Under the pieces are notes generated by a model. That model worked only from the letters and a program-made list of their open reading frames with translations. It was not told where the DNA came from and ran no database searches. A stretch of 64,000 nucleotides of DNA from Trematomus loennbergii (Eukaryota > Chordata > Actinopteri > Perciformes > Nototheniidae), in contig JAAOOA010000050.1 of assembly GCA_012861695.1 (NCBI GenBank), forward strand, positions 1 to 64,000. The letters are read 5' to 3'. The translations under genes and the position numbers were made by a program. How positions within the stretch are numbered: the stretch's first letter is position 1; each line of letters opens with the position of its first letter. Below, one piece after another: positions 22,348 to 33,385 of this stretch.

Positions 22348-23287
22348 TGAAGGAAAGAGATATGATTCTACACTGTATTGAAGTAAACATGTATTATTTT
22401 GAATTGTATTTTAGTAAACATATATTGTTTTGAATTGTATTGTAGTTAACATATATTGTTTTGAATTGTATTGTAGTTAACATATATTGTTTGAACTGTT
22501 TTTATGTAATCACAAACGGGTTTTGATAATCACTTAGAAAAAGAATGATATTCTCACTTTTAAATTCACTGACTTAGAGATTCTGTGTCTTACACACCAA
22601 CATTGATCCTTATCAACACTAAGAGCCAGATGCGGTCACTAAGTCGTTAAAGACATCGTAAAATAAGGGGAGTAGAGTTTAAAGGTCGGAAGGAGGGAAG
22701 TTTAGGTGAAAATATCCCTGGGAAAAGGAATGTAGAGGAAGATGAACATTGACTTTTGACCTGGTGTGGTTGGGGATATCACTCTGTTCGAAACTCTGAT
22801 TGACCTCGGCCAGAAGCGAATCCAGCCAATCAGGGCACTTGGGGGAGGTGGTTAGTTTAAACAGCTCCTCCCCAGGGGCTCTACTGATTCGCTTGGGAGG
22901 AAAATGGGAAGGAACAATTCAACTCATCTCCGCCCCAAAATAGGGATATGTATACGGATGTTTTTGTGTGTAAAAATGCTTTTTGGGTTAGGTGAGTTGG
23001 TTGGTCCGGGTATCTGTGTCGGCATCGCATCATCGACAGAAGGCACTCTCTTCTTGTTTGATGAGTGGTTGGTCCTGACATCTTTAGCCGCATCGCATCA
23101 CGATCCTAAAAAGCCCGGAGTACCCGGGGTACTCTGTATAACTTGTATATGTGTTTGATTTCCTACCAGTAAACTCAGATAATTTGTTATAATTTTGATT
23201 CCGGTGTTTTCAATTCCTTTCTTATTTTAATAGAGATTTCAGCCTCATTCAACGAACGGCGCGTAGCAGAGGTGTTCTATCGCAACA
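22348..23287 (+). repeat. 3' LTR
   Basis: 940 bases, collinear with the 5' LTR and about 19 bp longer through one- to few-base indels, many in homopolymers. It ends GCAACA followed by the ACGT duplication. Confidence 0.9.
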
Positions 23288-23291
23288 ACGT

Positions 23292-24357
23292 CCATTTTGA
23301 CGATGACAGAGTTGGGGCACAGCGCAGGAAAGAGTCTGCAAATGCATCAAGTGAATTAGTGAACTGTACACCAATTTTTCCAGAAGAGGATAGAGTCACC
23401 GTTAAAGGTGGGTTGCGTCGCCAATTTCCCCTTAAACTGGCTTGGGCTTGTACAGTACATAAGGTGCAAGGGATAACTGTTGATAGAGCTGTGGTGTCAC
23501 TTAAAATTTTTTTTGCTGCTGGACAGGCATATGTTGCATTAAGTCGTGTTACAAATTTATCAGGCTTAATCATTCAAGATTTTAAAGCTAATGCCATCTA
23601 TTGTAAAACAAATGTTACGCAAGCAATTCAGTGCATGCCTCAGTTTCTACGTGAAGATAGGATCCACCCCAAATTGCACACAGACAATTTTACTGTGTTT
23701 TTGACAAATGTGCAAAGTTTGACACGTCATGTCGAAGATTTGACCCTTTGTACACAGCATTTGCAGCCTAACTGTATTGCTGTTACAGAGACATGGCTGC
23801 CTGCTGTCTCATCATTTGACGACATTAACATCAGTGGTTATACATTTGCTAGTTGTTCTCGAAGTGCATCTTACACCAGCGAGAACCCAGCATTGGTTGC
23901 TCTGCAAGACCAACAACATGGTGGTGTTGGCATATATAGTGCAAACAGTATTGAATTTAGTATTCTTCAAGTGCCAGATGTAAATTTAGAATGTATAGTG
24001 TACAACTGTTTGTCTCACAACATAATAATTGCGGTAATTTATAGACCACCATCATATCCCATGTCTTTGTTGAAAGAACATTTAGGCAAATTACTAGATT
24101 TGTTAGATCTATTCGGTGACACAATTGCTGTGATGGGTGATTTCAATGATGACATTTTAAAAACATCAACAATTTGCAAATTTGTAACAGACAAAGGGTA
24201 TGTGCAGCAAGTCACGCAACCCACTACCGAAAAGGGCACATTAATTGACCATGTATATGTGAAAACAACACAGTATGATGTAGAATCAACTGTGTTGCCC
24301 ACCTATTTCAGTGATCATGAGGGGATTCTGTGTTCTTTTGCACAACTGCTGAGGTAG
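23292..24357 (+). pseudogene. Helentron helicase C-terminus fused to AP endonuclease
   Basis: After the provirus the frame resumes as VHFDDDRVGAQRR and runs without interruption to the stop. The helicase end contains WACTVHKVQGITV and motif VI AYVALSRV. From about 23,690 an endonuclease/exonuclease/phosphatase domain follows: VTETWLPA (catalytic Glu), GGVGIY, AVIYRPPS, AVMGDFNDD, LIDHVYV and SDHEGI (catalytic Asp-His). This fusion defines Helentrons. The 350-codon stretch has no stop, in contrast to the broken upstream parts. Confidence 0.92.
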
Positions 24358-24589
24358 AGTAACTTCAGACGTCAAGCAAATGTAGGTATAAATTCTGTGT
24401 TTTTTCTTCACCTTGTGTTTCATCGTGCCAAATTATGCGCTTCTACAGTCTGTGGAGATATTTTATCAGATCAAAACATCCCCCCCTGGTTTAATTTGGT
24501 ATGTTTTTAGGTATCATCCCCCTGGTTTAATTTGGTATTTGTTTAGGTATCATCCCTCAAGTTCATCATCTTCAAAGCCCCTTCCTCAT

Positions 24590-24735
24590 TCAAAGTTATC
24601 CTCATCTATCGGCCCCCTAAACCACATCCCTCCTTCTCTCACTTAACTCCTCAAACTAGCTTCATCCCCTACTTTTCGACTTTAACATGACTATTGAGTC
24701 ACCCACCTGCGAGCTGTCATTCAAATTCTTCTTTA
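24590..24735 (+). pseudogene. L2-type LINE endonuclease fragment
   Basis: ILIYRPPKPHPSF, then (after small shifts) text resembling LGDFNIHIDSPTCELS, typical of the APE endonuclease of fish L2 elements. About 150 bases only, adjacent to the microsatellite. Confidence 0.5.
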
Positions 24736-24772
24736 TTATGTCGGACCTGGTAGTTCATTTTTAGCGGCTTTA

Positions 24773-24926
<154 letters not shown>

Positions 24927-24959
24927 CACAATAAACGAATACAAACAATACAAATTCAG

Positions 24960-25888
24960 AAAATAAGTATAAAATAGGAATAAAAAGGCAATTAAGTTAA
25001 AAGTTATATTAAAAAGGTAGGTCTTCAGTTGTTAATAGGTATGAACGCTCTCTGCTGGTCTAGTTGGGAGGGCACATTGGGGAGGGCGAAGTTCATTGTT
25101 ATTGTGTTCAATATGTTCATAATTATTGTGTTCAATATGTTGTAATAGAAAAATAAGGTTTATTTTTCCTGCATTACAACAGCATTTTTAATAACAAAAT
25201 TATTGGCAAACATTAGGGCATATTTAGCAGATATTCCATACTGCACTAATAACATTTACCACACATAGGGAAACACATTTTGTAAAATTATGCATCAATA
25301 TTAAATGATGTCACTCATATGCTGTTGCTAATGCAGGTTTTGCTTTGCCTTCAATGTAGCCTAGAAAAGCAAAAGGCACTGGTAATTGGTACTCCCAGTT
25401 TACTGGGATGGGGTTCGATTCCCTGCGGTGTCCTGCTGGTTTCTTTGGCATGTACATTAAAGATCATATTATTTACTACTATAATAATGATAATTATCAA
25501 AGTATTACTAATTAGTATCTCATACAACTGACACAAGCTTCCAAAAACTCTCAAAACTGTCAAGAAATATCAATAAAATAAGTATAAAATAGGAATAACA
25601 TGCAATTCAGTTATAAGCTATATTACAAAGTTGGGTCTTGGGTCTGCTCTTAAAAGTATGAAACTTTGTGCTGGTATAGTTGGGAGGGCACATTGGGGAG
25701 GGCGAAGTTCATTTTTATTGTGTTCAATATGTTGTTAATACAAAAATAAGGTTTGTATTTCCTGCATTACAACAGCATTTCTAATTTAAAAATGTTTTAT
25801 TGGCAAACATGAGGGCATATTTAGCAGCTAATCCATACTGCACTAATGAAATAGTTATCAACTTATAGGGAAATCAATTTATATATAT
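24960..25888. repeat. Direct duplication of a ~310-bp segment
   Basis: 24,960-25,282 and 25,575-25,888 are direct copies sharing TATAGTTGGGAGGGCACATTGG-like text, ATTGTGTTCAATATGTTG and CCATACTGCACTAAT. The spacer (25,283-25,574) holds a SINE-like piece. No ORF of interest. Confidence 0.8.
25350..25460 (+). repeat. tRNA-derived SINE-like fragment
   Basis: GGTTCGATTCC at 25,412-25,422 is a perfect Pol III B box, followed by CGGTGTCCTG...TTTGGCATGTAC, text I associate with fish tRNA-derived SINEs. The A box is not convincing. A related piece (GAGTTTGCAGGTTTTTCC) lies near 63,886. Confidence 0.45.
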
Positions 25889-25969
25889 ATATGTCTCGAG
25901 GGCTTGACGGTTAGCACACATGTGAACACTTTTTTACCATTTACACAGGAGTTATAGTAATATCGTGCT

Positions 25970-26410
25970 TAACGGCGAGGGATGCGTTGCCATGGCAACA
26001 ACTTTTGAGGAAAACTCACTATTGTCATATTGAGGTGTTGAGGGCCGGACCATTAACTGTCATCTGAAGTCTGGTGCAGTTTGGACCATTTTCCATTGAC
26101 TTAAGACAACATTGTGTTTTATGGCGAGGGATACGTTGCCATGGAAACGGCATATGATGACATCCCATAATTGGCGTAGAGCTGTTGAGGGCCAGAACAT
26201 TAGCCATCATATGAAGTATGGTGCCGTTTGGACCATTTTCATAGGAGTAACAGCGACACCGTGTATCATGGCGAGGGATGCGTTGCCATGGAAACGGCAT
26301 ATGATGACATCCCATAATTGGCGTAGAGCTGTTGAGAGCTGGACCATTAACTGTCATCTGAAGTCTGGTGCCGTTTGGAACCTTTTCCATTGAGTTAAGA
26401 CAACATTGTG
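25970..26410. repeat. ~148-bp tandem array with an X-box in every unit
   Basis: About three units; the anchor word GGCGAGGGAT starts at 25,974, 26,123 and 26,270 (periods 149 and 147 bp). Each unit contains GTTGCCATGGMAAC at 25,986-25,999, 26,135-26,148 and 26,282-26,295, plus GGACCATTAACTGTCATC- and CATATGATGACATCCC-type text. Frames read through this array on both strands are artefacts. Confidence 0.9.
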
Positions 26411-27042
26411 TGTTTTGATAAATCGCGTTTTTTGTCGCGTTTTTCGACGCCAAATTCAAAATGGCCAACTTCCTGTACGTTATTTTATACCCCTCCAAGA
26501 GGCTTTTTTGTTCGTCTCCGTCACCCTAGATATGCGTAGCGAGTTTCGTTCGGTTACTTGAAAGTTAAAGTAGGGGGAGTTAACGTTAAAAACGGAAGTG
26601 GGCGTGGCCTACGCAATTTTTTACGTAATATTCCGGAACCAATTACACATCGCAATTTTGCGCACTTCTGACGCGTGTGCAAAATTTTGTGAGTTTTCAC
26701 ATATGTTGCGGGGGTCAAAAGTGCGCAATAAGAGTTCAAATAATTATCATAATAATAATAAATAATCGGACCAATATCAATAATGTGCTAGTTTACAGTG
26801 ACGTGGGCGTGCAAAAAAAAAACTTGGGTTTTTGCTTCGCGAGCGACTAAATTGATCGTAACGATATTAATTATGCGAGTTGCAGTCACGTGGGCTCGCG
26901 CGGACTATCTCCCGTCATGATTTCCGAACCTTTTCTGTGCTTTTGCCGGTTGTTTTCCCTGTTTTTGGGTGTTTTTCGCAGGTTTATCGGTCGCGACCGA
27001 TTTCAATAGGGTCTTCGCCGACCTAGGTCTCAGACCCTAATA
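26411..27042. repeat. Interspersed repeat with CAATAGGGTC...GACCCTAATAA end
   Basis: Contains CAAATTCAAAATGGCCAACT, CGAGTTTCGTTCGG and a final AATAGGGTCTTCGCCG...CAGACCCTAATAA, a pattern I recall from abundant fish repeats. No ORF is seen. Contains CACGTGGGC and a CGCG-rich stretch. Confidence 0.5.
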
Positions 27043-27044
27043 AA

Positions 27045-27285
27045 AGAAGCCTCCCGTGAGTTACTACAAGCTATAAAGTAGATTTTAAAAACGTTTTATA
27101 GAATAAAAGCTCACTTCGGGACGTTGTAGAAATGCGTGTGTGCACCACGACAAAGGAGCCTCATTCACTTTACATTGAGGTTGTTTGCGTGGTGCAGACA
27201 CGTAAATGTAGCAAAGTTCGTGACTCCACCACGCACTGCGGTGTTAAGGAGTCGTGGTGGAGTCACGCATTCTGGTGAGACCAGG
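27045..27285 (+). repeat. GTGGAGTCACG repeat, plus-oriented copy
   Basis: Has GACTCCACCACGCACTGCGG and GTCGTGGTGGAGTCACGC, so its right end is itself partly palindromic. An inverted copy of the entire segment lies at 46,336-46,585. The recurrence 19 kb apart marks it as an interspersed element. Confidence 0.8.
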
Positions 27286-27435
27286 TTGGTTGGCATGTAT
27301 GATACTTCTGCAGTCTAGCTGCAGCTTCTAGCAACGGTTTTCTGCTCAAAAAAGGACACTGAATGTCCTGAATGTGGCATCACAAACATGACTTGAGTCT
27401 GAACACAGCAGACAACAGAGGCCTGTACTACGAAT

Positions 27436-28051
27436 CCAGTCGGTTGCGAACGAGCCGGCTCTTTTAAGTGAATGACCGAAGCCCGCCCTCGAATGAGCCG
27501 TTTTTGTTTGTTAAGTAGGCCTAATATAAGACAGAATTATATGATGATCTCCGCGCTACGGGTGCTCCGTGCATGCATGCACTGACATGTAATATCCAAG
27601 GATTAGAGACTGTTGGATGCTGCTGTTTTGAGCATTGCAATATATTTATTTTCATTATGTTATTTATTTATGATTATTTTTAGGCTCAGCAAAGATTTGT
27701 TGTCAGTTTGTATAGGTGTTGCTATCTGCTTTTTTTTTAGCGTGGTTCTACAATCAGAGAGTTACAAGGGTCTGCAAATGCAATGAAAACAATTGGCCAC
27801 AGCAAATCATTTATATTAAAAATGACATTTTTACTTTTGAATACTTCAGTACAAAAGATGTATTGAATAATTTAAGTGATATATGTGTACACATATAAAT
27901 CATTAGTCAAAACAGGGCTACATTTGATTGAATTATAAAAGGTATATTTCGCAGATAAACCTAGTAACCCCGCCCTCTTTTGAACGGCTCTCGCAAAGGA
28001 ACGGAGCCATAAATTCCGGCTCCCTTCAAAGAGCCATAATTCCCATCACTA
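27436..28051. mobile_element. Non-autonomous hAT element, copy B
   Basis: Shares with 424-956 the end GCGAACGAGCCGGCTC, a long interior block (AGGTGTTGCTATCTGC, GAAAACAATTGGCCACAGC, CAAAACAGGGCTACATTTG) and the terminus TTCCCATCACTA. The first ~10 terminal bases at the left are missing or altered. It abuts the fragment of hAT transposase at 28,052. Confidence 0.75.
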
Positions 28052-28113
28052 GTCTCCATGTGCCAAAGCAGTTTTTAAGGCTTCATTGCCTCATTTGCAA
28101 GCCTGTTGCCCAA

Positions 28114-30322
28114 CCCAGTCTCACGGCATTTCGTGTTATAGTCACGAAATAAATGTAATCTATTGATTCGTGTTCACCAAAACGATTTTCCCATGTATTT
28201 CTATTGGTAATATGTTTCGTGCCTGCACCGCGTCTTTTTGTCCGGTCGGGTCTTGGAATACCAGAAGCTGTACGGTTCATAAAAACATTTTCTTACTCAG
28301 TATCAAGCCACGATTATTGTTTTTATTTTTAAATTGTATAATGTCTGACTTTTTTTGCCGTCCGCGAGGAAAATAAATGGGGCTCAGAGCCTCAGAATAC
28401 TGAAATCTGTATTTTTAAAATATTTTTTTCCTTCTAATTTGTTATTATTTGGTGCAGGCACGAAACATACTACCAATATAAATAATAATAATAATAATAA
28501 TACATTTGATTTATATAGCACACTTTAAAAACAACGTCATCTCAAGGTGCTTCACAAAGCTATAAGGAACAATAAGTAAAAGTTATCTAAAGGAGCATAT
28601 TGGATAAAATATGGCAATATAAAAATAAAAATAAAAGGTTAAGAGCATAGAAGGTTTAAAAAATAAATAAAGTAAAGGACAGTCAGTAAAATGCGGTGTG
28701 GAACAGGTGGGTCTTGAGGCATTTCCTAAAAACTGAGAGTGATGCCGAGGTCCGTATGTTCTCTGGAAGCTGATTCCACAGACGTGGACCCAGGGAGGAG
28801 AAAGCACGGTTTCCCATGGTGACCAGTTTTGTCCGCGGGACAGCCAGGAGATTGGAGCTGTCTGACCTGAGTGTGCGTGAGGTATGTGAATGTTTTCTGG
28901 TTAGCAGTTCCTGTAGGTAGGTGGGGCCAGTGTGGTTGATGGCGTTGAAGACCATTATGAGGACTTTGTAGTTGATCCGGTGTGTTACAGGGAGCCAGTG
29001 GAGTGAGTGAAGGATGGGGGTGATGTGCTCTGATTTGCGTGTTTTTGTGAGTATCCGGGCGGCACAGTTTCGTATATATTGTAGTCTCTTGAGTGGTTTT
29101 TGCTGGAATGCCTGCAAGCAGAGAATTGCAGTAATCAATGTGGGAGGTGATGAAGGCATGGACCAGTTTTTCTGCATCCGGTTTGGTGAGGGAGTGTCGC
29201 ATTTTGGAGATGTTTCTTAGGTGGTACTGTAGTATGAGGCTTGGCAGACCGTCTTTATGTGTGCTTGGAATGAAAGGGATGAGTCCAGTTTCACACCGAG
29301 GCTCGTTACAAGTGGGGAGAGGGGAATGGAGTGGCCATTGATGCTGATATGAGGGATATCAGTTTTTTGTGTTTGATGTGGTGTTCCAATCAGAATGGCC
29401 TCTGATTTGCTGCTATTTAGTTGGAGGGAGTTGTTGCTCATCCACTGGTGTATGTGTTCCAGGCAACTTGAGACATTTGAAAGTGCCAGATGTTTATCCG
29501 GGGCAGTTTGGAAATAAATCTGTGTGTCATCAGCATATGTGTGGAAGCTGATGTTATGGCTCCTCAGTATTTGTCCCAGGGGCAACATGTAAATTAAAAA
29601 GAGCAGTGGCCCAAGGACTGACCCTTGGGGTAGACCAGAGGTGACACACTGTGTGTCGGAGGTGCTTTTTCCAAGACGGACATATTCCTGTCTTCCTGTG
29701 AGGTACGAGTGGAAAAAGTCCAGAGCCTTGCCAGCGATTCCCACCTCCTGGAGTCGCCGACACATGATGCGATGGTCAACAGTGTCAAATGCTGCACTTA
29801 AGTCCAGCAAGATGAGTAGGCTTGGGGAACCAGAGTCAGCCGCCATCAGCAGGTCATTTAGAACCCTGACCAGAGCTGTTTCAGTGCTGTGAGCTGGTCT
29901 GAAACCAGACTGGAAGGTTTCATAGAGCTCATGAGTATGGAGATGTTCGTGAAGCTGAAGGGCAACAACTTTTTCCAGAACTTTTGCTAGAAAAGGCAGG
30001 TTTGAGATGGGGCGGTAGTTTGTGAGTACCTCAGGATCCAGATTGTGCTTCTTCAGGACAGGTGTGATGGCTGCCAGCTTGAGGGAGGGGGGACCTCACC
30101 ACTCAACAAGGATTTGTTAATTATGATGGTGGCAGTTGGAATAATGGAATGGAAATACATAGCTTCTAAAATCGTTCCGTGTCAGAATAATGAAATCTGT
30201 ATTTTTAAAATATTTTTTTCATTCTAATTTGTTATTATTTCCAAAATGGGGAAATCGTGTTGGTGAACACGAATCAATAGATTAATTTCGTGATTATAAC
30301 ACGAAATGCCGTGAGACTGGTT
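28114..30322. mobile_element. Long-TIR element hosting an L2 LINE
   Basis: Ends AGTCTCACGGCATTTCGTG (28,118) and the complement CACGAAATGCCGTGAGACT (ending 30,318), extending inward to CGTGTTCACCAA on both sides. A ~50-bp block (GAAATCTGTATTTTTAAAA...) occurs directly at 28,404-28,451 and 30,191-30,240. The L2 LINE lies between, so the element is a composite. Confidence 0.7.
28483..30183 (-). mobile_element. L2-clade LINE, 5'-truncated
   Basis: The reverse transcriptase is nearly complete. From about 30,110: ITPVLKKHNLDPEVLTNYRPIS, FQSGFRPAHSTETALV, LILLDLSAAFDTVDH, SGLPQGSVLGPLLFLIYM and the catalytic YADDTQIYF. Then SNNSLQLNSSKSEAILIG and SLGVKLDSSLSF. Two frameshifts (about 29,220 and 29,100) precede the C-terminal HWLPVTHRINYKVL and WNQLPENIR. 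The 3' end is (ATT)n with a TTTATATAGCAC motif, as in fish L2 tails. The 5' endonuclease part is missing. Residues over 20 in a row are not quoted; the frame without an ATG runs from about 30,110 to 29,217. Confidence 0.9.
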
Positions 30323-30604
30323 TGTGACGCCACATATTATGCAGAGCGGGCTAGGAGCATGAGAATCACCTGTAGCGATAAACCCATACTTGAAGTACTC
30401 CTGATTTTGTCTTTTAAATGCAGCTTTCTTTTTCTTTGAAGTCGTAGGCTCTTCTTCTTCTGTCTCCTCATTGGGTCTTTTCCCCTTTCCAAAGAAGCTC
30501 TTTAAAGAAGTTTGTGTTGCACTCATTTTTGCTAGCTTGTTTTTAGCGGGGCTTTTTGTGGGTTTAATATTAACCGCTCCATCGAAATCAGTCGGAAGTC
30601 GCAA

Positions 30605-31052
30605 CGGCTCATTTCAACATAAACGTGGATTTGCTTAAAATATAGTTTTTCGGGGTTCGGGTGTTTTGTTTGATTTTAAATAAACAAAGTCTTGGTTTTC
30701 AGAATATTACACTTTTATTTCCAAAATCACACGATAAATACATTTTTGAAGCTTGTAAAGGGAAGATGACAGGCACCTCTCACTCGCACTCTGCTCTTCC
30801 TCAGCGCCGCTCCCCCTCTCTCCCGCTGAAATTATGAATGTAAGGCGTATAGTAATCATAGATAACACGGCAGGTTCCGTGACAGTTTGTTTTCATCTGA
30901 TTTCAAATAAACAAAGTCTTGGCTTTCAGAATATTAAACTTGTTTCGGCAAATTCAAAATGTGTCTTCGGGTCAATGCGACTGATTTCGATAGAGCAAGT
31001 CACATTTGGGGTAACCTACAGCCAATCAGCGCGTCACAGCCAAGCGGCAAAC
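30605..31052. other. Unassigned AT-rich segment with internal repeat
   Basis: AAATAAACAAAGTCTTGG and TTCAGAATATTA occur at about 30,676-30,712 and 30,904-30,940 in the same orientation. Otherwise I see no gene. It separates the hAT remnant from the next element. Confidence 0.4.
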
Positions 31053-31542
31053 TCTGGGGAAGAGCCGGGACGCCAATACGGAAGTGCCACAAACTGCAGT
31101 TCATATATTGGCCGATAGGCGCTGGACTGCAGAAAGGAGCAATTTCCATAGACCCCCATGTTAAAATGCCCAATTTTACAGCCTAAAAAACATGTTTCTA
31201 CCCATGGATCCAATAAATATATTATAGATATAGTTAGATTCCACCTTCATGATTATGGATCTGTGAGTGAATTGTTTTCTAACATGACCCTTTTATTTAT
31301 ATTAGGTCTTAAGGTTTTTGCATAAATTAGGGCGTGGTCACATTGAGTGACAGCTCTGTCAAGTGACTGCTGCTGTTAGCTTCTTGTCTCTCTGCTAGCT
31401 GCTCCGTCCGTGAAGCTACAGGGACTCTGCCTGGTCCCAGTTCATCCAGGGAACACAACTTGACCCCCGTGTTTGTTTGTTCTTCATGCTTATATATCGG
31501 ACTATTGTGACTCGCTCTGCGGTTAAAACAGACGGTGCATGA

Positions 31543-32997
31543 ATGCCGTTTTGCGGTAAGTGAAATTCGAGTACTTTATTTATGTGTTTATGATTTTAAT
31601 CAGCTACGTAATGAATGTTAAGGCTTGGGTTAGCGTGTAAGCGAGTGGTAGCTACATCGGTGCTAACGATGCTAATCGTATCCTCCAAGTTAACTTAAAA
31701 CCATAGACTGTATATATAAAGGTTAAAATGAAATAGACAAGTGTTAAGCGTTAAGTGAGATAGTACTGTAGAACAAAAGGCTTCTGTTTTAGGTTGATAA
31801 AATAAGGTCATCCTTATAACTTAGAGAGATATTTTATTATGTAGGTAGGAACTGTATGCATCGCTAAGGTTAATTTAAATTGGCTATGCTCAAGTATGTA
31901 GACAAGCTAACGTCGAAGTAGTGTATGTGAAATCAACCTCACAATAAGATGTGTGTATATTACAATTATTAATGTCATATTTCAAGATGATTACTTAGAT
32001 ATTACAATATGGTTGGTTGAGCTGGAGTTCATTATTGAGCTTACACGTTAACGTCACAGTCATCTGAAGAACGAACCCAAACCTTGTTGTTTTTATTAAT
32101 TGCATTACCAAATTGGTATCAAATAAACAGTAAGCATTGGTAACACAACTTCCAAAGTTACAGTAAAATAAAAAGGACCCTGACTCGGACAATACACAAT
32201 CCAACATGTTCAACAGAAGAGAATAAGTTATATTGTTTGTACACATGGTTCTTTACATATATATCTGTTTGTTTAAAGTGCCAGGTGATGCAGACAGGCT
32301 GGACCAGAGAGTGAGAGACAGAACTGGACTCCTCACAGCAGTGAACTTCAGCACAGGTACAAATACTCTTTTTTCATACTGTACAAAGAATCAAGAAAGA
32401 TATTGGTTTAAATAAATGAAGTATTGACTTTAATACACTGATATACATTCCATTAAACAATACTAAATACTAGATCACCTACACATCAGTGAAGTTGAGG
32501 GTTTTTTCCATGCAAAGGGTTACATGATGTTAACAAGCAATATGACTGTCAGCTTTCTAATTTAAGGTATTGAAGGCAAAGCTATTAGTGACAACTGCTA
32601 TTTATCTCTCAATATTGTCTGTAAAAAACGTGGTAAAAGTTATGATTTCAGTGAGAGAACAGAGCAAGCTTCTACAGTTGCACTAAGTTTTGATAACAGT
32701 TAAATATTATTTTGATAATAAAATATATTTCAATGTTGATGAATGTCATACTGTTCATTCATAATCTGATTGTCTTTGTAGCTCACTGTTGAAATAAAAA
32801 AACATTACAATTACAAAATAATTATATCTACAGCCCCTAAACACAAGCACACCTCTTTCATAAATAACACACTTGTTCTGCAATAATATGTTTTATGTTT
32901 CCTGTAATTTTTGTTAGGAAAGGACATGCCTGAAAGACACGACTCAACATTTTCTCCTTCTCTGAGGGTCAAGAAGAACATCCAAGAGGAAAATTAA
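31543..32997 (+). CDS. Putative 56-residue protein from three spliced exons
   Basis: ATG exon 31,543-31,555 (MPFC, donor GCG|GTAAGT), exon 32,279-32,356 (acceptor TTTAAAG, donor ACAG|GTACAA) and exon 32,918-32,997 (acceptor TTGTTAG, stop TAA) join in one phase. The product has 56 residues and is rich in Asp/Arg (DADRLDQRVRDRTG). MPFC at the start recalls a THAP-domain beginning whose body was lost, but this is speculation. In-phase joining over two junctions could occur by chance. Confidence 0.35.
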
Positions 32998-33385
32998 AAG
33001 CTGATGTTATGAGATTTTAAGACCAGTACAGGACATTCACTAAGAAACTACTTTTATTGTGAAGTCAGCTGATCGAATGCACCTATTTCCACATCTACAC
33101 TCCATCAGCTGATTATTCTATTTGCCTCACTTTATGAGCTTCACAACATGTACCTTGTACCGCAGAGTTTGCAACGTCACAATAAATGGGGCCAATCTTC
33201 AGTCGGATGTGAATGTGTAATCTAACATTTTCAGTAAGAATAATGGACAAAAGGAGTGCAAATACAAATTCAATTTATTGAAATGTGAACCAAAAGTTAA
33301 TCAAACATGTTTTAAATAAAAAAGCACATATGGACAGAAGGTGTAAACCTATTAAATGTATAAGTAAACACATTTAGTCAAATAA

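Larger units (their letters stand above)
18146..23287 (+). mobile_element. Endogenous retrovirus, internally deleted
   Basis: Two direct LTRs (18,146-19,066 and 22,348-23,287) begin TGAAGG and end GCAACA, with ACGT duplicated on both sides (18,142-18,145 and 23,288-23,291). A primer-site-like TGGTGACTTTCCC lies two bases after the 5' LTR and a purine tract AAAAGAGGGA precedes the 3' LTR. The 3.3-kb interior has no recognisable protease, reverse transcriptase or integrase. The LTRs differ by small indels, so the insertion is not very recent, unless those indels are sequencing errors. It splits the Helentron helicase. Confidence 0.9.
5340..24357 (+). mobile_element. Helentron (Helitron with AP endonuclease), multi-domain, interrupted
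   Basis: One plus-strand coding series joins SGNH hydrolase exons, C76-like peptidase modules, OTU modules, a basic array, a Cys-rich segment, Rep with an HVH motif, PIF1 helicase and an endonuclease. Rep plus PIF1 is diagnostic of Helitrons, and a C-terminal EEP endonuclease is diagnostic of the Helentron branch. The termini were not found: the 5' limit is somewhere after 4,217 and the 3' limit after 24,357. Four insertions (8,511-8,967; 9,811-10,608; 12,988-13,549; 18,146-23,287) account for almost 7 kb. Multiple frameshifts make this copy non-autonomous unless the indels are assembly errors. Confidence 0.88.
28052..30604 (-). pseudogene. hAT (ZBED/FAM200-like) transposase N-terminus, split
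   Basis: The start (30,604 down to 30,323) is Lys-rich: SLKSFFGKGKRPNEE, TTSKKKKAAFKRQNQEYFKYGFI, then PLCIICG, the first two ligands of a BED-like finger. The second half lies at 28,113 down to 28,052 on the same strand: RLANEAMKP, stop, KLLWHMET, the His-bearing part. Everything between is the inserted inverted-repeat element with its LINE. The remaining transposase is absent beyond copy B of the hAT MITE. It resembles the ZBED5/FAM200 class of domesticated transposases but is clearly a relic here (in-frame stop). Confidence 0.65.

Noticed and set aside
26025..26498. 157-codon minus frame with repeated GCHHMPFPWQR
   Set aside because: Arises from the ~148-bp tandem array; the complementary strand is open as well, and indels between units change phase.
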